Assembly (NCBI GenBank): GCA_964457585.1
Contig: CAYWFU010000031.1
Span: 1-29,932 of the forward strand
Length of the DNA stretch: 29,932 nucleotides
From: CAYWFU01 sp964457585
Lineage (GTDB): Bacteria > JACRDZ01
Direction of reading: 5' to 3'
Below the pieces are notes generated by a model that saw only the letters and a program-made list of their open reading frames with translations, was not told the origin of the DNA and did not search any database. A program made the position numbers and the translations under genes. This document shows positions 7,599 to 14,801 of the stretch, one piece after another. Numbering within the stretch: the stretch's first letter is position 1; every line of letters begins with the position of its first letter.

Positions 7599-8624
7599 AT
7601 GGTTAGTAAAATTAATAGTATTTTAAATAATTTAGATATAAAAGAAACCTATTTTCAATTTTTTGATGTAACAGTCGTAATAAAGAGTAATAGTAAAAAT
7701 ATTTTATCTCAGGTTGAAGATATGTATAATTTTTTTAAAAAAGATAAAATATCGGTACCTTCATTAGAATTTATTGTTTTAGCAAAAAATGAAGATTTAT
7801 CTGAAATAAAAAATATTAAAATGTATGTAATTACTCCTGATACATTTGATGGATGGAGACAAGCTTTCAAAGCATGGTGTAATAATGTTAGAGCTGAAAA
7901 AATATTACATGAGTTTAAAAAAGGGCCTTCTTTTTTAAAAGTAAAATCACCAGAAAGAAAAGTTTACCAGATTAAACTTCTCAATGTAGCTGGCTGGCTT
8001 CAGCATATACATTATTTTTTACAACTTTATGTTTTTGGCAGTTTAAAACAATTTTATAGACTGCATGGAGGTGGGCTTGAATGGAAAAATAAAGGAATAA
8101 TATTAACAGGCTCTTCTGGAAGCGGAAAATCAATACTTACATATGCATTGGTTTTAGCTGGGTTTCGTTTTTTTACTGATGAGACAGTTTTGATTAATCC
8201 ATCAACTAATCAAATGCTGCCATTCCCTATTTGTCCTTCTTTTGCTGAAGATGGAAAAAATGTTTTTGATGAGATATTTAAAAGCTATTTTTCTGAAAAA
8301 AAATATAAATATTTAAGAACAAGAAAATATTTTTTAACTATCCCAATTGAAAATGTTGGTGATAATAATAAGCCAGTCACTCCTAATTTTTTAATATTTC
8401 CAAAATATAAACCGGATCAGAAACCGGAAATAAAAGAAATATCTTCTATGCAAGCACAGGAAAAATTATTGCAGGAAAAAGGAATTCGTTCCCCGCTTAT
8501 ATTTGAAGATCAAATGGCAGAGGGGAAGAAATTTGCTGAAAATTTTACTCGTAATGTGCGCTGTTATGAGCTGATTTCTAATGATCTGGATAAAACAATT
8601 GCATTGGTTAAGAGTTTATTTTAA
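7599..8624 (+). CDS. HPr kinase-like P-loop ATPase
   Basis: A 341-residue protein; its ATG is preceded by AGGAGA (7589-7594). The C-terminal half carries the HprK-type nucleotide-binding fold. LHGGGLEWKNKGIIL leads into the P-loop GSSGSGKS (171-178), followed by FFTDETVLI (Asp194), matching the 'SDD/DE' position of HprK relatives, then PFPICPSF. The N-terminal 110 residues resemble no family I know. Classical HPr kinase acts on Ser46 of HPr. Shorter relatives of this type recur in peptide-modification cassettes (for example the SynChlorMet cassette protein ScmC, and kinases that phosphorylate lasso peptides). Being the first gene after the 43-residue peptide, its substrate may be that peptide, which has one serine in the C-terminal part. 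Its stop overlaps the end of the convergent pentapeptide gene by 17 bases. Confidence 0.8.
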   Translation: MVSKINSILNNLDIKETYFQFFDVTVVIKSNSKNILSQVEDMYNFFKKDKISVPSLEFIVLAKNEDLSEIKNIKMYVITPDTFDGWRQAFKAWCNNVRAEKILHEFKKGPSFLKVKSPERKVYQIKLLNVAGWLQHIHYFLQLYVFGSLKQFYRLHGGGLEWKNKGIILTGSSGSGKSILTYALVLAGFRFFTDETVLINPSTNQMLPFPICPSFAEDGKNVFDEIFKSYFSEKKYKYLRTRKYFLTIPIENVGDNNKPVTPNFLIFPKYKPDQKPEIKEISSMQAQEKLLQEKGIRSPLIFEDQMAEGKKFAENFTRNVRCYELISNDLDKTIALVKSLF

Positions 8625-9300
8625 ACTGTTCTAATCCTTTGGCATATTTTAAATGTCGAGCTAATTTAATATTTTCTATATTTTTAATTTCTGCACTTAA
8701 AAAATCAGTATTATAAATGTTAGCACCTTCAAAGTTAACTTTTTCAATTTTAGCACCATTAAAATTTATTGAAGCTAAAGTAGCCCCTTTAAAGTTAACA
8801 TTATATAAATCCGAATTGCTAAAATTTGCACCTGCCAAATCTGCTTTGCTTAAATCGGTATTATTAATTTTTGAACTGCTGAAGTCTGCTAAATTTAATC
8901 TGCATTCACTAAGATTTGAATTTTCGATAAAGGTTTTACTCAAATTTGATCCGCTTAAACAAGCATTTCTGCAATCTGCAAAACTTAAATTAGCCTCAAT
9001 TAAATCTGCTCCGCCTATATTTGTTTTTGTCAGATTAGCTCCAGTTAAATCAACTTTATTTAAATTTGCTCTGCTTAAATATGCATTTTTTAAATTAGCT
9101 TTACGCATTTTAGCATTTTCTAAATTACTCCAGTTTAAATTTGAACAAAATAAATTTGTTTCTTCTAAATTAGCATTTGTAAAATTTGTATTTGTTAGAT
9201 CAAGATTACTCAAATCCATCCCGCTTAAATCCTTATTACTAAAATCTCTATCTGTGTTTAAAATTGATTTTACTTGATCAATTGTAATTTTTTTATTCAT
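8608..9300 (-). CDS. pentapeptide-repeat protein
   Basis: A 230-residue protein composed almost wholly of A(D/N)LXX-type units (for example SNLDLTNTNF and ADLIEANLSF) from about residue 22 to 205. Such repeats fold into a right-handed quadrilateral beta-helix. There is no signal peptide or membrane segment, so it is probably cytosolic. The start has AAGGAGAA just upstream. It is the last gene of a three-gene operon after the ABC-2 ATPase and permease, 18 bases after the permease stop. Some members of the family protect DNA gyrase by mimicking DNA (MfpA, Qnr, McbG), and such proteins occur with exporters as self-immunity genes. That role here is only suggested by context. The 3' end overlaps the convergent HprK-like gene. 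Confidence 0.92.
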   Translation of the reverse strand: MNKKITIDQVKSILNTDRDFSNKDLSGMDLSNLDLTNTNFTNANLEETNLFCSNLNWSNLENAKMRKANLKNAYLSRANLNKVDLTGANLTKTNIGGADLIEANLSFADCRNACLSGSNLSKTFIENSNLSECRLNLADFSSSKINNTDLSKADLAGANFSNSDLYNVNFKGATLASINFNGAKIEKVNFEGANIYNTDFLSAEIKNIENIKLARHLKYAKGLEQFKINS

Positions 9301-9318
9301 AACTAAAATTCTCCTTTA

Positions 9319-10131
9319 TTAGTAATGTGTTAAACTACCATCTCTTTTTGCTTTATTTACTGCATAACTAAAGATAAAAATGCTAATTGGCAGCATTATT
9401 GCGCAGAATATTAAAAGCGCGAAAATATCACCTGATAATTCCTTAATACTATATCCCTGCAAAATAGCATGTCTGAATGCGTTGAGAGAATAAGTTATAG
9501 GCAATATAAAAGAAATTTTTTGTGCCCATCCTGGTAGAATTGTAACTGGAAAATATACTCCTCCTAATAAACTGGATGCGCTATCAAATAGAAATGTTAA
9601 AGGATCGCCTTGTTTTAGTACCATAATAAATCCAGCTGATAATATTCCAAGACTGCTAAATGCAATAATTGTTAAAATTAGAATAATTAATGCGCCAAAA
9701 ATATTAGCTTTGCTTAAGTCTACTTTGAATAAAACAGAACCTATAAGCAAGTAAGTTATTACTCTAATTGAAGTAAATATAAAACTCCATAATGAAGATG
9801 AAATAATAATTGTGGGAATGCTGGTTGGTGTTATTATTATTGCTTCTAATGTCCCCATCATTTGTTCATTTCGGACACTATTTGAAAAACTCTGCAATCC
9901 AACTCTCAAATAACTGGAAAACGCTATTCCAATTAGAACAAAAGAAAAATAATCTCCGCCATAACCTTTTAAAAAAGGAACAATCGTTTTCCCTAATAAT
10001 TTGGATAGAAAGTAAAACATAATTATAGAGAAAAATATTCCGAATAAATTCATATAAAAAGCAAATCTATAGCTCGAAATAGTTAAATAATCTCTTTTAA
10101 TAAAAGCTAATACTTTATGATAATTAAACAT
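9319..10131 (-). CDS. ABC-2 type transporter permease
   Basis: A 270-residue membrane protein with six predicted transmembrane segments, grouped as in ABC-2 family permeases. Among the segments recognised are about 22-42, 60-78, 105-130, 140-172 and 235-258. NSVRNEQMMGTLEAIIITP near residues 85-103 is the characteristic cytoplasmic stretch of drug or polysaccharide export permeases. The loop near residue 190 (LLGGVYFPVTILPGW) is also typical of this group. The SD GGAGT lies before the ATG. It should pair with the ATPase encoded upstream at 11295-10294; a copy of the hairpin repeat separates the two genes. The substrate is unknown; drug, lipid or peptide export is possible. Confidence 0.9.
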   Translation of the reverse strand: MFNYHKVLAFIKRDYLTISSYRFAFYMNLFGIFFSIIMFYFLSKLLGKTIVPFLKGYGGDYFSFVLIGIAFSSYLRVGLQSFSNSVRNEQMMGTLEAIIITPTSIPTIIISSSLWSFIFTSIRVITYLLIGSVLFKVDLSKANIFGALIILILTIIAFSSLGILSAGFIMVLKQGDPLTFLFDSASSLLGGVYFPVTILPGWAQKISFILPITYSLNAFRHAILQGYSIKELSGDIFALLIFCAIMLPISIFIFSYAVNKAKRDGSLTHY

Positions 10132-10142
10132 TTTTACTCCGA

Positions 10143-10289
10143 TGAAGAACCTCGCAGCAAGCTGCGAGGTATCTTCTGTCTCTGATAGGAATTATTTATC
10201 TGGGAGTGCCAAAGGCACTAATTATAATAATTATTTACCTTTCAGAGACTTTATTTATATTTGTGCCATTCTTGGCACTTCCAGATAAG
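10143..10289. repeat. dispersed two-hairpin repeat, copy C
   Basis: Hairpin 1 has the stem CCTCGCAGC-AA-GCTGCGAGG, where other copies have CCCTG/CAGGG: both sides of the stem have changed and pairing is kept. A partial second set follows (GTGCCAAAGGCAC), and the copy ends with TGTGCCATTCTTGGCAC and TTCCAGATAA. It lies inside the presumed ABC operon, between ATPase and permease, where it could lower or stabilise part of the transcript. Confidence 0.85.
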
Positions 10290-10293
10290 AAAA

Positions 10294-11295
10294 TTATTTT
10301 TTTATTGTTATTTTTTTGAAAATTTCTTCTAAAGATGATTCCTGAGAAAAGCAATCTTTTATTTCAATACCTTTATTAACCAGATGAGTAAGAATTCCTC
10401 CCAGTACAGGTTTATCTGCAATTGTTTCAATAACAAAACAATCATGTCTATTTTTATTTTGTTCTTTTTTTATCTCTATAACTCCATCAATTTTATTGAT
10501 TATCTCAAATAAATTGGCAGGATAATTATTTAGTTCTAAATGTATTTGTTTGGTTTTTATTAATGTATTTCTTAATTCTTCAAGAGTTCCAAATGCTTTA
10601 ATTTTTCCACGATCAATTATTGCTATTTTGTCACATATTTTTTCTGCTTCATGCAGATGATGTGTAGTTAATAAAACTGTTCTTTTATCCTCACCAATTA
10701 GTTTGTTTTTTATAAAACTCCGTAAAATATCTGCAGTTTCAACATCAAGACCTTTAGTCGGTTCATCCATAAGAATAATTTTTGCATTATTTATTAATCC
10801 ACGAGCAATAGCCATTTTTTGTTTAGTACCTGTTGAATAATCCTTAAACCTATTATCAGCAATCTCATTAAGTTCTAAAAGCTTCAGCATCTCATCTATT
10901 CTTTTTCTAATCTCATTTTTAGGTATATTATATAATGCAGCAAAAAATTCTAGATTTTGTCTTCCTGTGAGTCTCCAAAAAAAACTTCTTTCATCGCTGG
11001 TCACCAACCCTATTATGTTTCTAACCTGATATTGATCCTTAACAACATCATAACCATTCAAATAGGCAGTACCTGAAGTCGGAAGAACTGTTGTGCAAAG
11101 AATTCTAATTAAAGTGGTTTTGCCGGCACCATTTGGGCCCAAAAAACCAAATAATTCACCTTCATTAATTTGAAAAGATATATCTTCAATAGCTGTTGTG
11201 GTTTCATCTGTAAATGGATGAAGTATTAAGTTTTTTAAGGATTTAATTTTTGGATATTGTTTGCTTATAGAAACAACTTCAATTGCAAAGGACAT
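10294..11295 (-). CDS. ABC transporter ATP-binding protein
   Basis: A 333-residue nucleotide-binding subunit of an ABC-2 exporter. Walker A is GPNGAGKT (53-60), the signature is YSTGTKQKMAIARG, Walker B is IILMDEPTKGLD, and the switch histidine is in LLTTHHLHEAE. The C-terminal 90 residues form the accessory domain common in DrrA-like ATPases. It is the first gene of an operon with the permease and the pentapeptide protein. The ATG at 11295 has no SD: the 14 bases before it are A/T-rich (CTTAAACTAAAATTT region) and then the inverted-repeat element begins. The element may have displaced the original leader, so expression is uncertain. Confidence 0.93.
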   Translation of the reverse strand: MSFAIEVVSISKQYPKIKSLKNLILHPFTDETTTAIEDISFQINEGELFGFLGPNGAGKTTLIRILCTTVLPTSGTAYLNGYDVVKDQYQVRNIIGLVTSDERSFFWRLTGRQNLEFFAALYNIPKNEIRKRIDEMLKLLELNEIADNRFKDYSTGTKQKMAIARGLINNAKIILMDEPTKGLDVETADILRSFIKNKLIGEDKRTVLLTTHHLHEAEKICDKIAIIDRGKIKAFGTLEELRNTLIKTKQIHLELNNYPANLFEIINKIDGVIEIKKEQNKNRHDCFVIETIADKPVLGGILTHLVNKGIEIKDCFSQESSLEEIFKKITIKK

Positions 11296-11309
11296 AAATT
11301 TTAGTTTAA

Positions 11310-11491
11310 GGGGCTGTGACGAAATAACTTACACATTCAGGCGCTCAGATTCTGGGCAGATTTGGCTGATCCGATTGAGCAAAATCTGAGGCGTAGCATA
11401 TAGCTACGTTGAGGATTTTGCGATTGAGGATCGGACAAAGATGCCCTGAAGATGAGATGCATCAATGTGTAAGTTATTTCGTCACAGCCCC
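11310..11491. mobile_element. MITE-like element with perfect 28-bp terminal inverted repeats
   Basis: The ends 11310-11337 and 11464-11491 are exact reverse complements, starting GGGGCTGTGACGAAATAACT. Each end is flanked by TAA, which may be a 3-bp target duplication. The 126-base interior has no reading frame and is itself partly palindromic (GTAGC-ATATA-GCTAC in the centre, and CCGATTGAG.AAAATC facing GATTTTGCGATTGAGGATCGG-like sequence), so the whole element can fold into one long hairpin. Ends starting GGGGCTGT occur in several IS families (IS5 and IS1182 types among them), so I do not assign one. It occupies most of the gap between the divergent ABC ATPase and larC genes. Confidence 0.85.
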
Positions 11492-11559
11492 TAACCTTCC
11501 GTATAATTTAATTATTTGATTATAACATATTTTATATTTATTTTTAAGAAGATTATTAG

Positions 11560-11565
11560 TATAAT
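11560..11565 (+). promoter_or_regulatory. likely -10 box for larC
   Basis: A perfect TATAAT lies 31 bases before the larC ATG. The hexamer 17 bases upstream (TTTATT) is a weak -35. Confidence 0.4.
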
Positions 11566-11596
11566 GAAATTAGACCAAAACAAAAAAGGATAACTA

Positions 11597-12772
11597 ATGA
11601 ATATAGCATATTTTGATATTTTAAGCGGTGTTAGCGGGAATATGATTTTGGGAGCATTAATTGACGCTGGTGTAAGTATTGATTATTTAAAAACAGAATT
11701 ATTAAAATTAGATATTGCTTCTTATGAAATTGTAGTTAGTAAAGAATTAAAACATAAAATAAGCGGGACATTATTAACTGTAAAAATTGATGATTCAAAA
11801 CAGCCAAATAGAAATTTTATATCTATAGAGGAACTTATTAGTAAAAGCAGTTTATCCGACAGAATTAAAAATAAAAGTATCTCTATATTTAAAAAAATAG
11901 CTGAAGCAGAAGCAAAGATACATAATATACCGGAAAATAGGGTACATTTTCATGAAGTTGGTGCTGTTGATGCAATAGTTGATATTGTTGGAACAGTCAT
12001 TTGTATGGATTATTTAAAATTGGACAGAATTTATTCTTCTCCTCCTGTATTGGGAACAGGAGGATGGATTAATTCATCACATGGTAAACTCCCAAATCCT
12101 GCTCCGGCAGTATTAGAGTTACTTAAAAATATACCCTGCAGGAATTTTGATTTAAAAGAAGAACTCACCACTCCAACAGGAGCTTCAATTTTAGCTTTAG
12201 TTGTTGATGAATTCTGTTCGCCGCCTGAGATGTTTATTCAAAAAGTAGGTTATGGTGCAGGTTCAAAAAATTTCGATGAAATTCCAAATTTTCTTCGTAT
12301 TATCATTGGAGAGGCTAAAACTGAACTTGCTGATACAGATTATATATCAGTAATTGAAACAAATATAGATAACATGAACCCTGAACATTATGACTGGTTG
12401 ATAGATGAGGTTTTAAAGAAGGGGGCATTGGATATTTTTCTTACTCCGATAATAATGAAAAAGAGCCGTGCTGCAGTATGTATTACAATATTGACGGATC
12501 CCTGCGTAGAAAAAAAAATTACAGAGTTCATGTTGAAATATACTCCAACTTTTGGAGTTAGAATTTCATCCATGCGGAGAGAAAAACTTATACGTAAAAT
12601 GGATAAAATTGAAACAAAATATGGGCTGATAGGGATAAAATCCGGTTATTTGGACGGTAAAGTAATTAAAGTAAGTCTTGAATATGAAGATATAAAAAAA
12701 ATTGCAATAGAACTTGAAATTTCACCTCAAGAAATTATAAATGAAGTAAATAAACTTATAAAGTTTATCTAA
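11597..12772 (+). CDS. larC: nickel-pincer cofactor nickel-insertion protein LarC
   Basis: LarC inserts nickel into pyridinium-3,5-bisthiocarboxylate mononucleotide to make the nickel-pincer cofactor of lactate racemase and related LarA enzymes. The 391-residue protein shows the usual order: N-terminal YFDILSGVSGNMILGALID, HFHEVGAVDAIVDIVG near residue 117, GTGG with SHGKLPNPAPA, TTPTGA, and the C-terminal LarC2 segment ETNIDNMNPEHYDW with MKKSRAAV. Both halves are in one continuous frame; lactobacilli split the gene into larC1 and larC2 joined by frameshifting. The position that is usually Asp in SGxSGDM is Asn here. AAGGAT precedes the ATG. No larA, larB or larE lies in the window. The stop is 5 bases from the convergent DUF503 gene. 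Confidence 0.93.
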   Translation: MNIAYFDILSGVSGNMILGALIDAGVSIDYLKTELLKLDIASYEIVVSKELKHKISGTLLTVKIDDSKQPNRNFISIEELISKSSLSDRIKNKSISIFKKIAEAEAKIHNIPENRVHFHEVGAVDAIVDIVGTVICMDYLKLDRIYSSPPVLGTGGWINSSHGKLPNPAPAVLELLKNIPCRNFDLKEELTTPTGASILALVVDEFCSPPEMFIQKVGYGAGSKNFDEIPNFLRIIIGEAKTELADTDYISVIETNIDNMNPEHYDWLIDEVLKKGALDIFLTPIIMKKSRAAVCITILTDPCVEKKITEFMLKYTPTFGVRISSMRREKLIRKMDKIETKYGLIGIKSGYLDGKVIKVSLEYEDIKKIAIELEISPQEIINEVNKLIKFI

Positions 12773-12777
12773 AATAT

Positions 12778-13059
12778 TCATAATATTTGTATATTGTGAT
12801 TTATAACCTCAATCTCACTATTTTCTTCAAAAATAGTTATAATATTATTAAAAACACTATGGATTAATTTTGTGTCTGTTGAAATTATGACTATACCAAA
12901 AACACATCGCTGCCATTTATCATGCGCATCAATTTCTGCGATTGAAACATTAAATTTATTTTTTATACGATCTTTAATAGATAAAAGCACCCTTCGCTTC
13001 TCTTTAAGAGAAGCACTATTGGGGATTAAAATTTCTATAGTTAGTAAGCCTATAATCAT
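12778..13059 (-). CDS. DUF503 (YlxP-like) small protein
   Basis: A 93-residue protein covering the whole length of the DUF503 family. It has the hallmark SLKEKRRVLLSIKDRIKNKF followed by NVSIAEIDAHDKWQRCVFGI. In Firmicutes the homologue YlxP is encoded near rbfA and nusA-infB, but nothing ribosome-related is adjacent here. The function is unknown; a ferredoxin-like alpha/beta fold is expected. The SD is poor. A small archease remnant lies just upstream on the same strand, ending 19 bases before this start. Confidence 0.9.
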   Translation of the reverse strand: MIIGLLTIEILIPNSASLKEKRRVLLSIKDRIKNKFNVSIAEIDAHDKWQRCVFGIVIISTDTKLIHSVFNNIITIFEENSEIEVINHNIQIL

Positions 13060-13078
13060 ATTTTTTTATTAGTAAGCC

Positions 13079-13174
13079 CTAAATATCAAAAAAGATTTTA
13101 AATCGATATCCTTCATTTTTTATGTAATTAATTTCAAGTCCGTGATAAGTAGCGGCTTTAATTAGGGTTTCATA
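13079..13174 (-). pseudogene. archease C-terminal remnant
   Basis: In the minus-strand frame that ends at TAG (13081-13079) the bases encode YETLIKAATYHGLEI, then about ten variable residues and FKIFFDI at the stop. This matches the conserved end of archease proteins (IKAxTYH ... RVVFDI), whose full length is about 140 residues. An in-frame stop lies just before YETL, at the end of the cytochrome gene, so only about 31 codons remain. Archease helps RNA ligase RtcB; no rtcB is in the window. I infer a gene mostly deleted when the cytochrome gene came to lie beside it. Confidence 0.55.
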
Positions 13175-13778
13175 TTAATGAATAAAGATATACAGTAATG
13201 GTAATTATTTCATCACTGCCTAATTTTAAAGCTTCGCCTTCCATATATTTGATAATACAATAATTTATACGCTGTTCAAGATTTATTATTTTACCAACTT
13301 TTTGAAAATATTTAGGATAAAGAAAAGCTTTTTTCTTAAGAGGATTTTGATTTTCATTATGACAACTTGAGCAGCTCTTTCCGCTATTCCCCAGACGAAC
13401 ATCATTAAAAAATTTTTTCCCCTGTTCTGTTGCGTCTTCTATAATTACTGCTTCATCAACAAATTCATCGTCTTTAATTCCCCTGACTTCCGAAAGATAA
13501 CTAATAATTTTTTTCATTTCATCTTGAGCTAAAAATTTCATTTTTTCTACCATACCGGAAACTGTTTTATACCAATCTTCAGGGCTTTTATTTTTACTAA
13601 GGGGTAGACGCAGCGGGTGACACCCCTGACATTTTTTTTCAAATAAAGTTTTATCTTCTTCTTTGAAGGCATATAGAGTTTTAAATTGAAAAAATATAAT
13701 AAAACACACTATTAATGGATTTAACATTTTTTTGGTTTTATACTTTTTATTTTGCATTTTTGATAAAATCACTCCCAT
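13170..13778 (-). CDS. di-haem c-type cytochrome, periplasmic
   Basis: A 202-residue protein with a signal segment (basic MQNKKYKTKK, hydrophobic LIVCFIIFFQF, then LYA at about 36) and two haem-binding motifs, CQGCH (50-54) and CSSCH (136-140). The first motif is followed by a 45-residue helical part like small monohaem cytochromes. The second is followed by RINYCI...YMEG, reminiscent of SoxA-like and other cytochrome c subunits. It probably carries electrons in the periplasm. The start is unsure: ATG 13778 has no SD, while ATG 13757 (MQNKKYK) has GGGAG about 14 bases ahead. The C-terminus overlaps the start of the archease remnant by a few bases. The partner enzyme is not visible. Confidence 0.85.
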   Translation of the reverse strand: MGVILSKMQNKKYKTKKMLNPLIVCFIIFFQFKTLYAFKEEDKTLFEKKCQGCHPLRLPLSKNKSPEDWYKTVSGMVEKMKFLAQDEMKKIISYLSEVRGIKDDEFVDEAVIIEDATEQGKKFFNDVRLGNSGKSCSSCHNENQNPLKKKAFLYPKYFQKVGKIINLEQRINYCIIKYMEGEALKLGSDEIITITVYLYSLI

Positions 13779-13826
13779 TATGAAAAAATATCAAATTTAT
13801 GAAAAAAAGAATGGGGGAACATAATT

Positions 13827-13920
13827 TTTATCTGGAAGTGCCAATGAATTGGCACAAATTAAAAATGATCTTCCTATCAGAGAAGATACCCTGTTGTTTT
13901 TGCCGCAGGGTTCTTCATTT
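13827..13920. repeat. dispersed two-hairpin repeat, copy D
   Basis: Hairpin 2 (TCTGGAAGTGCCAATGAATT then GGCAC) comes first and hairpin 1 follows (AGAAGATACCCTG, loop, CAGGGTTCTTC). It lies between divergent genes, so it cannot be a terminator for either of them; this argues against a purely terminator role for the family. Confidence 0.85.
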
Positions 13921-13970
13921 ACTAATCCTGAATACAATTAATATTTGAATTATAAACAAAAAATATTTTT

Positions 13971-13999
13971 TTGTCAAAGTAAAGATTAAAGTATATAAT
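13971..13999 (+). promoter_or_regulatory. sigma70-type promoter for 5-formyltetrahydrofolate cyclo-ligase
   Basis: TTGTCA (13971-13976), 17 bases, TATAAT (13994-13999). The -10 is perfect and the -35 has one mismatch; the start codon is 37 bases downstream. Confidence 0.75.
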
Positions 14000-14035
14000 A
14001 AATTATATTAACATAAAAATGAAAGGAGAAATAAA

Positions 14036-14635
14036 TTGCCTAAAAAAAATTATTATCGAGATACTGCTTTAAAAAAAAGACAGGAATTAAGCATAGAAGA
14101 TATTTCAGAAAAAAGTAAATTAATTTATAAAAATTTCATTTTAATGCCAGAATTAAAAAATTCTCTAAATATTTTATGCTATTTATCATCAAAAGAAAAA
14201 AAAGAGGTTTATACGGATTTAATTATTTTATGGTTATTTAAGCAAAAAAAGAATGTTTATATTCCGGGTACAAATTGGGGCAAAAAGGAAATTAAAATTT
14301 ATTCGTTGGATGAATTTCCTTTCCAATCAAATAAATTTATTAAAAAATTTGATATTTATGAACCAATAACTAAATTTTTCAAAGAGAATTCTGGTGAGAA
14401 TCTGGATATAATAATTTTACCGGGATCAGCAGGAGATAATAAAGGTATTCGTTATGGATATGGGCAAGGATTTTTTGACAGATTATTATCTTCTCTAAGA
14501 AAAACTAATAAAAAATTTATCACCATACTTTTGCTTTTTGATTGTCAAATGTTTTCTGCACTGCCAAAAGAAAAACACGATTTCCCTGTTGATATAATTA
14601 TCACAGAAAAAGAGATTATTTATTCGCAAAATTAG
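14036..14635 (+). CDS. 5-formyltetrahydrofolate cyclo-ligase
   Basis: The enzyme uses ATP to convert 5-formyltetrahydrofolate to 5,10-methenyltetrahydrofolate, returning stored folate to one-carbon metabolism in the cytosol. The 199-residue length is typical. The N-terminal basic helix (YRDTALKKRQEL) and the C-terminal motif IILPGSAGDNKGIRYGYGQG followed by FFDRLL are the family's ATP- and folate-site hallmarks. The start is TTG at 14036, with AAAGGAG (14022-14028) placed correctly; no ATG in frame is better. It has its own promoter, and a large inverted repeat begins at its stop codon, so it is probably a single-gene transcript. Confidence 0.92.
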   Translation: MPKKNYYRDTALKKRQELSIEDISEKSKLIYKNFILMPELKNSLNILCYLSSKEKKEVYTDLIILWLFKQKKNVYIPGTNWGKKEIKIYSLDEFPFQSNKFIKKFDIYEPITKFFKENSGENLDIIILPGSAGDNKGIRYGYGQGFFDRLLSSLRKTNKKFITILLLFDCQMFSALPKEKHDFPVDIIITEKEIIYSQN

Positions 14636-14757
14636 GCACAAAGGTACAAAGCAGCAAAGGCACAAAGTTTAAAAAGAAAACCAAAAAACTCTATGCCTCT
14701 ATGTTTTGGAACTGTTTTTACTTTGTGCCTTTGTGCCTCTGTCACTTTGTAGCTTAA
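14635..14757. repeat. GGCACAAAG/CTTTGTGCC long inverted repeat
   Basis: Direct units AGGCACAAAGG, TACAAAGCAGC and AAAGGCACAAAGT (14635-14669) face complementary CTTTGTGCCTTTGTGCCTCT and CACTTTGTAGC (about 14720-14757). The imperfect stem is about 35 bp with a 50-base loop. It begins at the stop of the cyclo-ligase gene and ends about 45 bases from the stop of hppA, so it could act as a shared bidirectional terminator. Confidence 0.8.
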
Positions 14758-14801
14758 GTCGCTGCCGAAGACAGCCTAATTTATGTAGTTTGTCAGTAAT
14801 T

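Noticed and set aside
7370..7606. 78-codon frame spanning the peptide terminator and the TTGAGG repeat
   Set aside because: It runs through a terminator and an inverted repeat, and its RLRLRLR stretch simply translates the hexamer repeat; no SD.
8717..9277. Long open frame of 186 codons on the plus strand opposite the pentapeptide gene
   Set aside because: Its periodic Leu/Lys/Ala composition is the antisense image of the five-residue repeats; it has no SD and overlaps a gene with clear family features.
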